64,000 nucleotides of DNA from Endocalyx cinctus (GCA_001600455.1 BCKC01000012.1:496001-560000); one strand, 5' to 3'. Shown: positions 27,037 through 43,050, counted from the first letter of the stretch. Numbers and translations: made by a program. Notes: generated by a model not told the origin, from the letters alone.

Positions 27037-30000
27037 ATGCTCTCTACTATTTCTGCTGCTTCTGCCCCAGCAAAGCAGTCTGTTGGCGAGACCATAACTG
27101 TCCTCAGCGGCCGTCTAGGCTCTGCTACCCTTCTAGAAGATCGCCGTGCCGCTATTCTCGGCCTGCGGAGCTTTGCAAAGGATTATCCTGCTTCTGTAGC
27201 ATCCGGAGCTCTGAGAAGTCTGATTGGGAGCTTATCTAAAGATGGGGAAGATGTCGATACTGTCAAGGTCGTACTAGAGACCCTGTTAATGCTATTTAAC
27301 CCAAATCAAGACAGCCCGGAAGCTTCTGAAGAGATTGCCCTCTGGCTCGCCGACGAATTTACCCAGCGACAAGAGAACATTACTCTACTCCTCGACTTTC
27401 TCGAAACTAATGACTTTTATTCCCGATTATACTCCCTCCAGCTTTTAGTCGCTATCCTGTCATCCCGAACCGAACGAACCGAAGAATGCGTCTTCACCGC
27501 GCCGCTTGGTATCTCCAGACTAGTTGCTGTTCTCGACGATCGAAGAGAAGCTGCTCGTAACGAGGCTCTAACCCTCCTAACATACCTCACACCTTCGAAT
27601 CCAGATATACAAAAGCTTGTAGCTTTTGAGAGTGCGTTTGAACGGGTGTTTTCCATAATAGCAGCCGAAGGCTCTCTATCGCAGGGAGATAGAGTAGTTG
27701 AGGACTGCCTAATCCTTCTAGCAAATCTGCTACGGTTGAATCCTTCCAACCAGTCTCTGTTCAGGGAGAGTGGCTGCGTGCCGCAGCTGGCCAAGTTTTT
27801 GGAGAGTACATATCACAAGGATGAGGAAGAGGAGGTTGCGCAATGGGCAGAGGAACAACGCAACCGGAATATATATGCCCTACTCGCCGTTATACGGCTT
27901 TTCCTAGTGTCCGGTGCGGTAGGCACCTCGCAAAACCAGCTGGCGTTCTGGCAACACGGTGTCTTATACCATGCTTTACAGCTCGCGTTTAGCCACGATG
28001 CAGAAATGTCAATCAGAGCAGAGGTTAGACTATCCCCATATTTTTTCTTCCGAAGTCATCTAAGATGTTGATCGTATTCTTGTCGTAGGCCTTAGCTACC
28101 TGTGCCGATACTATCCGCGGTAATTCCCAGCTCCAGGAAACATTCGCGCAACTACAGGTCCCGTCCGTGTTGGACGTTAGCCCAGAATTAAATGGACAGG
28201 ATGGGGCCCCGAAAGGGGCTGCCGTCTCGGTTGTTTATGTAATCGACGGTCTCCTAGATTTGAGCTTGAGCGTCCCCGCTACGAATATGTTCGACCTGAG
28301 GATGGCCGCATGCGAATGTATAAAAGCCTATTTCTTCAACCATCCAGAAATAAGACTGCATTTTCTCCGACGAGCAATCGAGGGTCACAATTCTGGCGCA
28401 GATGAGACGGCGAATGTATTGACTACGCTCCTACGACCTAGCGGTTTATCGGATTCGGTAGATCCTTACAGGCATTGGTTCGCGGCTGCTATTGCATTCC
28501 ATTTGATATTTGAGAATACCGAGGCCAAAGCGCTCGCCATGTCGGTGACCGAGGGCGATGCTGAGAGTGGTGAAGAAGTTGTAACCAGTATTCAGACAGT
28601 CGCCGCTCATCTTACTAGCGGATTGGCCGGAGCAGAGGATGATAGAGTCTTGGTTGGATACCTGATGCTCCTTTTGGGATGGCTATTCGAAGACATGGAC
28701 GGCGTGAACGACTTTTTGGGAGAAGGTAGCAATATTCAAGCGCTAGCACAGGCCGTCGTACGGCATTCTTCTAATAACGAGCTCGTACAGGGCCTTTGTG
28801 CCATGCTGCTAGGAGTAGTATATGAGTTCTCGACAAAGGATTCCCCTATTCCTAGGGCGACCCTGCATTCCGTCCTCTTGTCGCGGATGGGTCGCGAAAA
28901 ATACGTCGACGCCATGAGCAAGCTCAGAAGTCATCCTTTCGTGAGAAATTTCGAAGTTCTACCGCAAAGATCAGACGGTTCTGGAAACCTTCCTGATGTA
29001 TACTTTGATGCCACGTTTGTGGATTTCTTTAAAGACAACTACAGCCGGATTTTGAGAGCGATAGATCGAGATCCGGGCATGGAGATTTCCGTCGTTACGA
29101 ACGGGGTGCAAAAGGGGATATCTCGCGAATTGGTCGACTCTCTTCGGTCCCAGCTCGAAGAAAAGGAGAAGGCATTGCAAGAAGCGCTCGTCGACGTTGC
29201 GTCACTGAACGGTAAACTTGGGCAGGAACAGGCGGATCATCGCCGGTCCAAGGAAGCGTCAGTAGGTGAATTAGCTCGGTTGAAAAATATCAACGAATCT
29301 ATCCAGAAGAATCACGAGGATGAACTTAGGTAGGCGGTTCCCCCCTTATGTGACTACGACAGTGTTATTTGAAGTATCGAGCGCTTTACTTACGTTACAT
29401 GCAGAAACTACGGGTCGCAACAGAAATCAAGGGAAGCGGCATTTCAAAAGCAACTGGATGCGATCAAAAAGGAAGCTGCTGCGGCTGAAGAGTCTATTCA
29501 CGCTAAGTATCGTGCCAAAGAGGAAGAAGCGCAAAGACAGCTCGAATATGTGCGCAAGACGGCCGAGGCGGAAACAGCGCGTGTCCAGCGGCGGTCCGAG
29601 GCGGAGATGGCAGATCTTAAAGCTACGATAAGTCGACTCGAAGTCGACTTAATGAAGGTACGTTCAAACTATTCTCTATCGATAGAGAGGGGATCATTGT
29701 TAACATGTCATCCCACAGGCCAACAAAGCCAAAACTCGAGAATTGCACGCGGCCCGAGACGAGCTCGCGGCGAAAATGGCCGAGGAAGAATCTAAAACGA
29801 AATCGGCCGAAGAGAGAAATTCCGAGTTGGAAAAACAACTAACTAAACGAGAAGAGGAGTTGGAGAAGATACAGAAGGAGTTAAAGGAGGATAAAGAACA
29901 GAAGACGACAATTCAAGGAGAATTGGATGACCTTCTGATGGTCTTCGGAGACCTCGAAGAAAAAGTTGAAAAATATAAGGTATGTTCCCTTATCACTTGA

Positions 30001-30139
30001 TATATATATAATCGCTGGAGATACTAATTATGAGCAGAAACGTCTGGTTGAACTGGGTGAGACCATATCAGATGACGAAGACGATGATGAAGACGACGAC
30101 GAAGAAGACGAAGACGAAGATGAGGATGAAGTAGATTGA
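27037..30139 (+). CDS. USO1: Vesicle tethering factor Uso1/p115
   Basis: Five exons, 27037-28023, 28089-29329, 29405-29657, 29719-29979 and 30038-30139 (introns 65, 75, 61 and 58 nt), encode about 947 aa. Residues 1 to about 650 form the armadillo-repeat globular head, with the N-terminal pattern ETITVLSGRLGSATLLEDRR and a second conserved head region through exon 2 (LVGYLMLLLGWLFEDMDGV). From about residue 690 the sequence is heptad-rich coiled coil (exons 2-4). The protein ends in an acidic tail of alternating D and E (exon 5), the segment that in p115/Uso1 binds golgins. It tethers COPII vesicles at the cis-Golgi together with Rab1/Ypt1. Its length is like animal p115 (about 960 aa), much shorter than the roughly 1790-residue budding yeast Uso1. 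RMT3 follows on the same strand. Confidence 0.93.
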
Positions 30140-30996
30140 TCTACGACAATGTTTGGAGCGAAATGGAAAAGGGACATGTTAGATACTGTTGATACCCTCA
30201 CGTAGACCAGTACAAAAAAGATTACACCATACATCTATTTAAAGGAGATATGCATATTCCGTGGAACCTTGCTCGATAAGGAATTGGAATTGCCCTATGA
30301 AACACAAGAGAAAGTATTTTAGTGAGTGGGTGGTACAGTACCTAGTATAATCGACTTTAAATATTGGAATACCCATTTCTCTTGCATGGAACAACCCTCT
30401 ATACTTATTTATGCTAGAAGTACGGGTTTAATCGTAACGTAATTAATGAGACAAGCAGTAAGAGAGAGAAAAGAAAAAAAAAAAAAAAAGTGCGGAGCAA
30501 ATCACCGAAATGATCTAATCATTTTTGTCCAAAGTAGTTTTTAGATATTCATAAGAAGAAAAGAATAAAACATACGGTTAGATATACATGTATATATACG
30601 TACATAGTAAGTCAAATCAGCCAGCCAGCGCATTCGAAGAGATTTGTTTGTTCACTTAATGAAGTATCTTATAACCTACTTACGCTCTAAGGTATCCAAT
30701 AAGTTGAAGCTGTATATACACACAAACAGCTAAGACGAGGAAAAGATCATCTCAATAGGAAGATTTTACTTAAGAAGGAAAACTGAAAAAACTGAAAAAA
30801 AAAAAAAAAAAAAAAAATAAACAAGTAAAGATCATATATTTGATTTATTCTTTTCCTTTTTAACTCTTTTATTTATTCATTATTCCTCTCAATTCATTAT
30901 TATACAAATATCCATATATCTCTATCTAGAAAAGAAAAATTTGGACAGCCCACCAAAAATCACCCCTCCCCCTCCCCCTCCAAAAAAAAAAAAATT
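30140..30996. other. Spacer USO1 / RMT3
   Basis: Tandem-gene spacer of 857 bp with A-runs near 30473-30489 and 30795-30817. A C/CT-rich tract at 30960-30982, just before the RMT3 ATG, would lie in its 5' leader. No coding sequence seen. Confidence 0.55.
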
Positions 30997-33103
<2,107 letters not shown>

Positions 33104-33608
33104 AAAAGAGAAAGATAGAGAGAGAATGAGTGTGCTGTTTGTTTTCTTGTTTTCTTCTTCTTCTTTGTTTCACGCGGTTATGGAGGGATAAATATGGAAG
33201 GGTTGAATAAGGATGGGTTGATAAAATAAGGGAAAAGAAGGATGGATAGTGATGTGATGATTTAAATACCTAGACAGACAGACAGACAGACAAGACGCAA
33301 ATAAGCTTACGAAAGAAGTCCTATATTCACTCCAACATCAACAAATGATATACACTCAGTATATATTCAAGTAGATCTCTGTCTATTTCTCGACATGATT
33401 TCACAATCTTTCCATCGCCTCAATTTTTTTGATATATCATTATATTTTTATTTTTATTTTTATTTTTATTTTACTCGTTTTTATATTGCTTTTTGTAGTA
33501 TGTAATTTACTTATCCTACCGTCTTCAAAAAAGACATCGCAACTAACTCCTGGCACACCCCCTCGTTTCTTACAATCATCCAATCCTTCTCTCTTATCTC
33601 GTATTCTT

Positions 33609-33648
<40 letters not shown>

Positions 33649-33929
33649 CCGAAGAGGAAAAAAAAAGTTTTTCAGCTTTATCCCATCCCGACACACTTTC
33701 ATGTGTCCCTCATCCTTCCTCCCATTTTATCTTCTTTTTTTTAAACGCCATCTAAAATAATATTCAGCCAACTCTAACCCAACCTTTCCAGTCGATCAAA
33801 TCAATTAATCAACAATTCGATGAAATAAAATAAGTCGGAAAAAATATTCCCAACACGAAGAGAAATGTCGCAACCACATGTTTCGGTGTAGTTCTATTCT
33901 ATAGAACTAGGGTTTATGATTCAACAGCT
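33104..33929. other. Convergent 3' spacer RMT3 / MscS channel
   Basis: 826 bp between two convergent stops. It contains (AGAC)n at 33272-33293, (TTTTTA)n at about 33445-33470 and a T32 run at 33610-33641. It presumably holds both 3' UTRs; no coding frame. Confidence 0.6.
33610..33641. repeat. T32 homopolymer
   Basis: Run of 32 T followed immediately by seven A. It lies in the convergent spacer and could be an assembly-sensitive site. Confidence 0.9.
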
Positions 33930-36701
33930 CTACCGTTGATAATAACCTTGACCCTGTCTAGTATTCGCTGCGCCGGTGGTATTGCTGCTTGTTTGCTGTT
34001 GCTGCTGAGCCGTACCCCCGACGAGGGGTCTGGCCGAATTACCGCCGTATAGGTCTGGGTTATACGCGGTATCCGCCGAGAATGGGTTAGGGCCGCCCAT
34101 CTGAGCCTCTTCGTCGAACGGCTCCAGGTGTTGCGTCACCTGGAGGCCCGGAGTGTACGCCGAGCTGGATTGCTGAGCCTGCGACAACGTCTCGCCCGCC
34201 CTCCTCTTACCGCTACGCTGACTCTCGCGCTTCTGCAGATCCGCTCGCGTCGAATCCAGGTCGTTCGAGCGGTAGCGCTCAAGCGAGGTGCGCGAGTTAC
34301 TAAGCGTGTCATCGTCGCGGTTGTATCCCCAGTCGTCCGCGGCTCCTTGCGTCGGGCTCAGCGTGTTGAGATCCTGCGCCGCCTTGACCTCTCTGGCCTC
34401 GGTGTTCCTGCTCGACGTTGACGGGTTACGCGCCGGCGGCGGCGTCGGAACTAGGCGCTTAGCCTCCTTTTCGCGGTCAGCCTTCTCCCGAGCCGCGATA
34501 GCCTCCCGATCAGACACCGCAACCGAGTAAGTCGGGTTCGACGGTCCGCCGAGCGCTTCGCCGCCTCCGCCGGGTCCGTAAATAGGTACTTTCTTGAGAG
34601 CGAGGGCCAGCGCGCAGATGAATTTAGATCTCCTCGTAGAGCGCATGGCCTCGTTATGCCAGTTGGACTTGTACTTGATGGCAATCTTAAGCTGGAGCTT
34701 GTCCAGGTCGCCGACACCGAAAATACCGACCGAAAAATCAGGTAGGAAGTCTCTGGCGTTATCTGCCGCCCGTACAAATGTTTCCATTTCCTTGCGCAGA
34801 AGCTCGACATCTTCGAAAGTGGTATCGAAAGAGACGTTTACGTCGATGACTTCCTTCATAGCCTTGCTTCGGGTGATATTCTCAATCCACAAACTGTTAA
34901 GAATAATGTTCGGAATCTGGACGGTTTGCATCTTGTCGATACGGTTGAAGACGGTGTAAAGGAGAGACATCTTCTCGACAACCAGTTGCTGCTTCTCCGA
35001 GCCAGCAATGTCGACGCGGTCACCGATATCAAAGGGATGTTTGACGAATAAGAAGATGCAAGATCCCAAAAATTCCTGAGCCGTAACGGAGAAAATGAAG
35101 GATAGGGAAAGTAAGGTAGTACCGGCCGTAGTGAGAGTCGCGATGAACGAACTTTGGAAGAAAGCAACTGCGGAGGTCATGGTTAGCTAGCTGGGACGGA
35201 ATGACGAGCATGCATAATAACATAACTTACGGAAGATAAAGATAACAGCCAAAAGCACCACAAACAAGAGAATCTTATCGAAAACAGCCAAAGCCTGACC
35301 GATATCCTTCATGCTGTTCGCGATCGCCTTCCGCTCCTTACCAGCCTCGACAACCTTTAGGATCATCTCATCCAGACTGATGTCGCCGTTGCCGTCGGCG
35401 TCGATGGCGCCGAAGCATTCGTCGGCATCGTCTCGATGGGCGGGCCCCAAGACTTCGGCGATATCCTCGATGCAGAGGGAGTCCTTGCCCTCGACCACGA
35501 AGGACATCCAGATACGCTTCGCCAGGGCTTCGGAGGTCTTCACCTTCTCGAGGGCTTCGACGACGATGGAGTGAGCGGAATTCGGGTTAAAAACCTCCTT
35601 ACCCGTAATCTCGGAAGCGATGTTTCCGAAGACCGAGGTGACCTTGTTACCGATGCGGCCGACGTTGCCGATCAACCTCATAGGGACGGCGACGCCGTTC
35701 TTGCCTCTGACCCTCTTCTTGCCACCCGAGAGCAGCATCTCGATGCTATCGTTGATGATCTCGTCCTCCTCGACGAACTCGGGGCAGTACATGGGGAAGA
35801 GTTGGCGGGAGGCGTCGTACATGAGACCCAAGAGGTAGACTTCGCGCTTGGACTCCTTGATACGATTGGCGAAGGACCGCTGGTGATAGGTGATACTGAT
35901 AAGCTGAACTATCGCTCGCTCGGCCAGGAAGACGCCGGACGAAGCGAAGAGGGCGCCGAGGACTTTGCGGAGCACGCCGACCCAGGCGACGTCGTCGAAG
36001 CTGGTCTGGATGAGGCCGGTGAAGATAAGCCAAGTAGCCAGGGCCCAGAAGAAGAGGGAGAGGGGAATCTGGAGAGCGTGGATGATGGAGGCATATTTCC
36101 GAGTTCCGGCGCTGACGACTCCGGTGAAGAACATGAAAATGGGAGCCAGTGCCCAGGCGACGATCTTTCCCACCCAGAGGGAGACCCAGGCAAGTTCGAT
36201 CCAGAGGAAAAGACGGAAGAGAGAGGGACCGGGCGAATAGGTCTCGGTACCGTCGGCGGCCTTGGTAGCGGTACCTCGACCGACCTGAATATCGGCTTTA
36301 CCGATAGCGGGGAGAACGATCAAGGGGATGGCGAGTATGAGTCCAACCGGGACGATGTACACGAGGTACCTGGTAATAACCGAGGCGCCTACAACCTTAG
36401 TATAAAGCCTACCCATAGCATTCAAGGAGAAATCGTCCGAATGCTCGCTTGCGGTATCATTCTGGGCCTCGGTTTTGGCCCGTCTCCGACCTCTGTGGAA
36501 AAAATGATGCTTCTCATCCTCGGGGTCGACGGCGTCGGTCTGAACCTGGGAAAAGCCGGTATTCGTTCCCTGATTGGGTTTGCGAGCGCCGGTAGAACTG
36601 GCATTGCTTCGGACCTGGGTCAAGGGAATGTCTTGTTCCGGGTTGTTGCCAACTCCGAGCTGCATAAAGCCGCGGGGGGATCTCGGTGATCGTATCGACA
36701 T
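33930..36701 (-). CDS. EF-hand mechanosensitive channel of the MscS family (Msy1/Msy2-like)
   Basis: Two exons, 36701-35231 and 35167-33930 (63 nt intron), encode about 902 aa. A disordered basic N-terminus precedes four or so hydrophobic spans (about residues 105-290; for example YLVYIVPVGLILAIPLIVL and FFWALATWLIFTGLI). A canonical EF-hand loop DADGNGDISLDE lies near residue 435. A further membrane span straddles the splice junction (ILLFVVLLAVIFIF). The MscS pore/beta domain follows (TAQEFLGSCIFLFVKHPFDIGDRVDI). The C-terminal 250 residues are low-complexity and Q/S/T-rich. Fission yeast Msy1/Msy2, the closest known type, sit in ER membranes and shape calcium release under hypo-osmotic shock. 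The exon junction falls inside the pore-lining helix and restores a continuous hydrophobic stretch, which supports the splice. Confidence 0.93.
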
Positions 36702-39700
36702 GTTGTGTTTCAGGGTCTACGTAACGTTTTTGTTCGAAAGAAATAAATTCTAATTTTGTTACTGGTGCGGGGGATATAGGGAAATCCGGAAAGGGTGTGT
36801 AATAGGTGAAATAACGGGATATATCAAGACGGCACCAGGCGATCGAGAGGTGTCGGTATTAAGTGAAAGAGGCGTCGTGCAGTAGAATGAAGGACAATGA
36901 GAGACAAAGGTGTCTTCAGAGGCGGTTATCTACATGAATCATTTGTACAATAAAAACGAGAGTCTATAATAGGATATGATTGAGAGAAAGTAGAAACGAA
37001 AGTCGGGGCGAATTGGAGATTTGAATATAAAAAGGTAGAGAGAGAATGAAAAAAAGAGGAAAAAGAAAAAAAGGGATGAAGACTAGGTAACGAATTAAAA
37101 AAAGAATAAAAAAAAAAAAACGAAGTTTATGGTTGCTTGAGGTTCAAAGGTAGGGATGGAGGGACAAGATGATTTTCTCCAGGGTGTACCAAGTAAAAAA
37201 GTATCACTACGGGGTTACTTTACCACCTTAGTAGTTCACTATACTTAGCATAGTACCTAACTATTTAGTACAATGTTGGCTGTAAACCAACACAAACTTG
37301 GATTTTGGCTTTTGGAATTTTTAGGGGTCCCCACGCGTATCCGCAAGTACTGTACACTACAATTCAGGTTACATACAAGCACTATATTTAAATATTCTAT
37401 GTTTTACAAGTGGTTGGTAATTTATATACATACCTAGGTAGTATCTAGAGTGTCCACGGGTATATACAGGTACTTAACCTTGGAAGTATACTACGTATAT
37501 GTAGAGTGAAAAGTTAAAAAGTACTTTATATTCTTGCGTGTGGCAGCATCTGAGATACGATACGCAGGTACACATCTGGATGTAACAACTTGGCGAGTCA
37601 TTTCTAACCTTTTTTTACATTACAATAAGAATAAATGGTTGGTCATAGTGTTATGAGACAACCAATTATTCCTCGGATGATCGATCTATCCATCTATCCA
37701 TCTATATCTATCGATCTATACTACAGTACTTATCTGCTAAAGCACTAAAGATATCTACCGTAGTACTGTACGTACTGCGTACAGTATCATGATGTAAGTT
37801 TACTACCTACCTTTGCCCAGGTGAAGTTATTGGAATTTTAAGAGGGGTTTTAATATATACGCAAGTACTGTAATGTACGGTATAGTAGTGTATACGCGTT
37901 TTATGAGCCCATTGGCCAATTCATTCCGTCACCAAGATTAATCCCCGACGAAAGGGTGCCGCATAAGAAAATAATTTTATCAAATCAAGTCTCGAAGTTC
38001 CGTAGGTAGCGTAGTATACCGAAAAGGCTTGTTCTCTCGAGATCCCGGTTACGTCAAAGTCTTGCCATACGATAGCCACTAATTAAAGAGGGAAGAAAAT
38101 AAGACTGCACTAAATTTCTAGAACTACTCCGTAGACGCCATCCTCGTCTTTTTCTTGTTTCAAGTTTCAGGATTCGTACCCCTGATACCCCCTGTCGAAA
38201 GAACCCCTGCATATGGCATATGCCAACCCGGTCCGGCCTACTCCGTAAACCAGGATCGGCGAAGAACGTATCATAATACTGTACGGAATATAGTACTACG
38301 TATATTTTTACCTTGGTAACGTTTTATTTTACGCAGGAGAATACTTCTGCGAACTTATCTTGGATGTTTGCTCCTTCGGTTATCTGGTGAATGAATACGA
38401 TAAAAATGATATGAGCTGAATTTAAGCGAGCAGATGAATCGCGTATGCAAATCTTAAAATACGTACGTATATGTATACACAAACTGTCAACCAACCAACC
38501 TGCCAAACCAGCCAAACTACCAACCTTCATGTTTGATATTAAAACATGGGAGATCATCATCGTCGCTATCGTGTCTCACCAGAGCAAAAACCTATTAGAG
38601 AAGCGGGCACCGAAATGGTGATTGCACCTGAGCCGTGCCGCTTTTAAGCTGAGCCCAGCTGCCCAGCTTTCGAGCCTAGCTTTTCTAGCCTGTACTTCTG
38701 TACCCATTTTTGCATAAGCAATCATGACTAACCCTGCATAACTTTTCGATATTACGTCTTTTATACCTACTACCTAGGTAGATACCTAGGAAGTCCATCC
38801 AAAGCGTGCCGATATAGACGACGCGGCTTGTGAATCTGTTTTCTCGTACTACCGCACGCTAGACTTACGCGCTCTAGACGAGGATGTTATCCACGTCTTC
38901 ACGCGTAACTTCGTACGATTTTTACGTTAAGCTAGTCTCTCATGATTTAGAAGGGCGTGGAGCGAAATACCCCGCGAGTTTTACCCGCTTCAAGGTGATC
39001 CCGATACACCCGAATTCCCTGCTTGGATTCTGAGGATAGGATTTCAACCACGCTCAGAGGCGAGGTGAGCATTTTAGAATCGTCGCTATCAAGGGACGTT
39101 AACAAATCCCGTCATCAATCACCCTTCAAATCCAATCTTTGTTAGGGCACATCGAAAGGGGAAAAAGCAAACTTCCTACGGCGGTTGACTACGGAATCTA
39201 CGACTACGGAGGTGAAGGTGACGGTGAAGCAGCTCGTCGATGCCGGCTTGGCGCGGTGAGAAACTAATTCGCGTAACGTACTCGCTAACGAGGCCGGTTA
39301 CGCCGTAAGTGATCGATTCTGGAGGCGGTTTGACACCACCCGGAATATCTCCCCGAAGAACTACGAGACACGACTGAAGGAGACGTGACAGCTCTAAAAA
39401 CAAGTGGCGGCTGAACTGGCCATGAAACATGATATAGTCTATTCAGAGGCAAGAGATTATTGTTTCTTTAAAGAACTGTTACGAGCTTCATTACGCCAGC
39501 CGTTACTAGGACCGTTTCCCCATGCATAACTCTTTTATTTCCCTTACACTAGTTCAAAGTGATCGTGAAAGAAGATTTGAGCAAAAAGCAGCAAGTACGC
39601 TAAGCCCAATATACTTAAACACTTTAACGATTGGGTCGATCCAAAGGACCCAAGAAGCTTTCTTATCGGATCGCTGATGACGTCGTGTTTCTAAGACTAT

Positions 39701-42700
39701 TGGAACCCTCAAAGAAAATCATCAACTAATCCAGCCTGTGCGTTCTCCGCAACGAGCCTTTAATTTTTCCTTTTTCAGCTACTTCTTTTTTGAGCAAAAG
39801 TTTTGGATGATCTTTTTTCGAGTAGATAGGGCAGAAAAAAAGTAATCGGTTATTGGCGTCCACTGGTTGATTTTTCTTAGCTTCAGTACTCCGTACACTA
39901 ACTAATTAAAAAATAAGGGTCACTTCAAGCCACAGTGAAGAATTGGTGTTTTCATTACGAAACTAGTGAAATGACGACTCTCGAATCACCAGGTTTCCTT
40001 GTGGTTGGTTACTTCAGGAAAAAAGAGTGATGCTGTCTGTGTGTGTACATAGATAACAGGTACCTCTCGAAGTAGCTAACTAACGTACTTGTCGTCATAA
40101 GAGGGGGCCGTTTTCCTCGTGTCGATCGATATCCTTTCGAGGCTGAGGTCTTGAGCCTTGTTGTTGAATTCGAGCTACTGTAGTATACGTGTTCATCATA
40201 CCATATACCCGTCCCGATCAAAAGAAAAGAGACGAAGAAAAAATATGTCACAGGAGCTTCCCCGCATACTTTGTCGTGTCAAACGGGATTATTCAGGTTC
40301 TATAGTATACTACGTAGACGTGAAACCTAAGAAAGGCAAGTTCCAGAACGTTCGGCTCTCGTTTACTATATACATAATACGTGGGAAACCCACACTTTTC
40401 ATCGGCAATTATGGCCTTTTTTTTTCTCGGTTACCAGTTACACGCAATTACTGACTCAAAAAAATGGGGGACGCGATATACGTAAGGAGGTTGACCGAGG
40501 TATCAGAGAACACGCCACACGAAGTTTTTTTTTTTTTTTTTTTCTCTTCCTCTGCTAATGTATAACGCTATCCTATCTCGATCACACTAACGTACTAGCC
40601 GCCGAAGTCGAGATGAATCGAAGATCCATCTCAAAAACATTGTAAAACTGACCGCCAAGACAAATTTCCAACGGCGTCTAACCGAAGCAGAAAAATAAAG
40701 AGAAAAAAACATGTGGAATGGGAAAGACATATTTCTCTCACGTCTAAAGTGCCGCTAGAATTATCCGGGGTAAGAGAAGCAAAGAAAAATAATTCAAATC
40801 AGCGGTATACGTTCACCAGATCATGTACCAAGCCACGCGGAAAAGAAATCAAGATCCAAGTAGCAGCATGGCAAACAAACAAATAAACAAGCCTATTATA
40901 TCATATCATGGTTCTGGGATAGTACCGAGAGGATAGATTGCACCAGTAAGCGATATGTATAGCCACTGTCCATAGTAAAATTTATACAATTTCTCGTTTG
41001 CATTTTTTCTATATTTCACTGCCCTTTGAATTCCAATCTTAACGTATAGTTTAGCGGGCTTCAAAAATAGAACAAGGAAATATCCTCCTTCCATGCACTA
41101 ACAAAGCATGAACGGTTAACATTTTATGTATACATGTTATAAAAATTCTCGTATTACCTTTCCCGAGGTCGTCTGCATATTACGAATGTACACGTAACAA
41201 ATGCGGTGGCAAAAGCTAAGTTTCCGTTCTTCGGACAGAAAAGATTCGTTTTTTTTTTTTTTTTTTGGTCTCTAGTCGTGTAGAAACTTGATCCGGCACG
41301 GCTATGCCCCCATTCCGTCGTTTAGTTCTCTTCTCCTCTTCTATCAAAGATGGAGATTACGAAAGACACGATCTTTTTTTTTCTCTGTAAAGGATCATCA
41401 CTCCTTGATAAGAGACCAAATCGCGCGGACTAAATAGCCTGCCGATCCTAGCTCGAGGAGTAAAAAACCAAAGTCTATGATATCGGCGATAGAGACGGGT
41501 TCGATGCTAGCAGGATGGTTTTCCTTCTAAAAAAACAGGCGGGCGGAGAAAAGCAACGTACCGGAACATGTTCATACGTCAGAATATGAGCTGGAGAAGA
41601 TGCTGATCGATCTCGTGATGATTTCATCTAGACTCTAGATTATACCAGTGGAGTATAGTAGGTCGCGGGTGAAGGGAAGGGCAGGACGTGATTAGAGGGG
41701 GTGAAAGAAATAGACGAAGCAAGACGTGATCTGATCTATGCATATATATATATATATACCTATATTTGTATTATCTGCTGTTTACCTGCCCATAATATTT
41801 ATACCTCATGATATGACGAGTGAGTATTTGGTCAAAGCGACACGAGACCAGCATATAACTGAATGTCAGATCCATATACTAGTATATATCTCGCCTCAAC
41901 TTACCTGCTCGGCATTGTGATACACTCGCAGAAGGAAGGGAATTCCTTCGTTTGCGTCCATTCATCATTTACTGAGACTTAGCTTGTCTTGGTAGAAATG
42001 TAAGTATCTACTTCATGAGTAAATCGATATAGTATACAAACCCATTTCACAACCCACCTCTAGATACCGAGGGATAAGGGAAAACCGTAGGGAATTGGGA
42101 GTTGAATAGTAGTATCGTGTTAATGTTGATGTTATATCATGAGTAGCCCACCGCAAAGAATTCTAATTGAAACCAAATAAAAATAGCATTTCCTTCCCGA
42201 GGAAAACTCCCCCCCCTCCTTTTCCGGAGACGGCGACATATCACATTTCTTATTCCTATTCCTCTACCCATCTATCAATACGTATACACCTCTCAGACAG
42301 CTTTCCCCGTCGACATATACTCAAACCTTAATCAAGATGTTACACGCATATCATATCCACAGTAACGAGACCGAAACAAGCAAAGGGAGACAAAGTAAGC
42401 AAAAACTAAAAAAAACAAGAGCATGCATAGTCTTGGTTTAATTTTATATTTTGTATCCGTATCTGTATATATTTATGAATAATATATATTTCTCATCCGC
42501 TATATTGGAAAGGGGGGTGGGGGGGGGGTATCTTTTCTTCTCCTCTCTTCTTTAGTACATATATATAAAAGAATATACAGAAAAAAAAGAAACTGTATAA
42601 TGATAATGATAATGGTATGTTAAGACAGTAGTAAGCAAAATGTTCGCTGGTATCCTTTCTGGGAATTCTAATGATGAAAAAAAAAGGTCCAGTTGATCCC

Positions 42701-43050
42701 GATCCTCCCAATGATATGAGTAAATAAAAAAAAGAAAAAGAAGAGGTAAGTAAAACCCCGCAATTGTTGCTTAAACCATATTAATTTAAAAAAGGGGGAA
42801 GAAAACAAATAAAAGATGGTATTATTATTCCATTCCTTTATCTTTGTTAGACACATATGACCTCGTCTCTCTTTTTGTCTCTTGATTCGATCGAGTAGAG
42901 CCGAGAAGCCAGAGACATTCTTGATAGATATAAATAAATGAACAGAACCACCCTTTTTCTCTAGTCGTCGTTCTACATTCCTGATAGATCGAATAGGTAG
43001 TGCAAAATCCGGATATCGAGCTGATAATTTCTTTTGTTTTTGTTTTTCGA
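36702..43050. other. Gene-poor spacer (MscS channel / Abp2)
   Basis: 6.35 kb without an intact gene. It is AT-rich and carries TACCTAGGTA at 37431-37440 and 38771-38780, and TACTCCGTA at 38125-38133, 38239-38247 and 39887-39895. T-runs lie near 40526-40543 and 41250-41266, with a G-rich run at 42511-42528. A decayed coding stretch at 38808-39530 is listed separately. The frame at 40245-40454 (69 codons) has no recognisable product. Confidence 0.6.
38808..39530 (+). pseudogene. Broken coding relic, unidentified; tail has AraC-type HTH spacing
   Basis: Two successive plus-strand frames have protein-like composition but contain stops. In one frame, 38808-38925 reads ADIDDAACESVFSYYRTLDL and onward to a TAA. 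After a TGA the same frame resumes at 38949 (RRAWSEIPREFYPLQGDPD) up to 39064, where a GTGAGC donor-like site follows. A second frame, from 39149 to 39530, reads SKGEKANFLRRLTTE onward, interrupted by TGA (about 39257), TGA, TAA and finally TAA. Its middle, NEAGYAVSDRFWRRF...ISPKNY, has the residue spacing of the second helix-turn-helix of AraC-family regulators. I see no start codon and no intron set that repairs it. Most interrupting codons are TGA, as C-to-T changes of CGA would give. It may be a dead gene or coincidence. Confidence 0.3.

Noticed and set aside
35436..36689. 417-codon plus-strand open frame
   Set aside because: It lies wholly antisense to exon 1 of the MscS channel gene. 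Its composition (long D/E/G stretches) is what that gene's codon bias produces in reverse, and no family is recognisable.
40245..40454. 69-codon ORF starting MSQELPRILCRVKRD
   Set aside because: Composition is not implausible, but there is no recognisable family, promoter or splice context; ORFs of this size are common in this AT-rich spacer.
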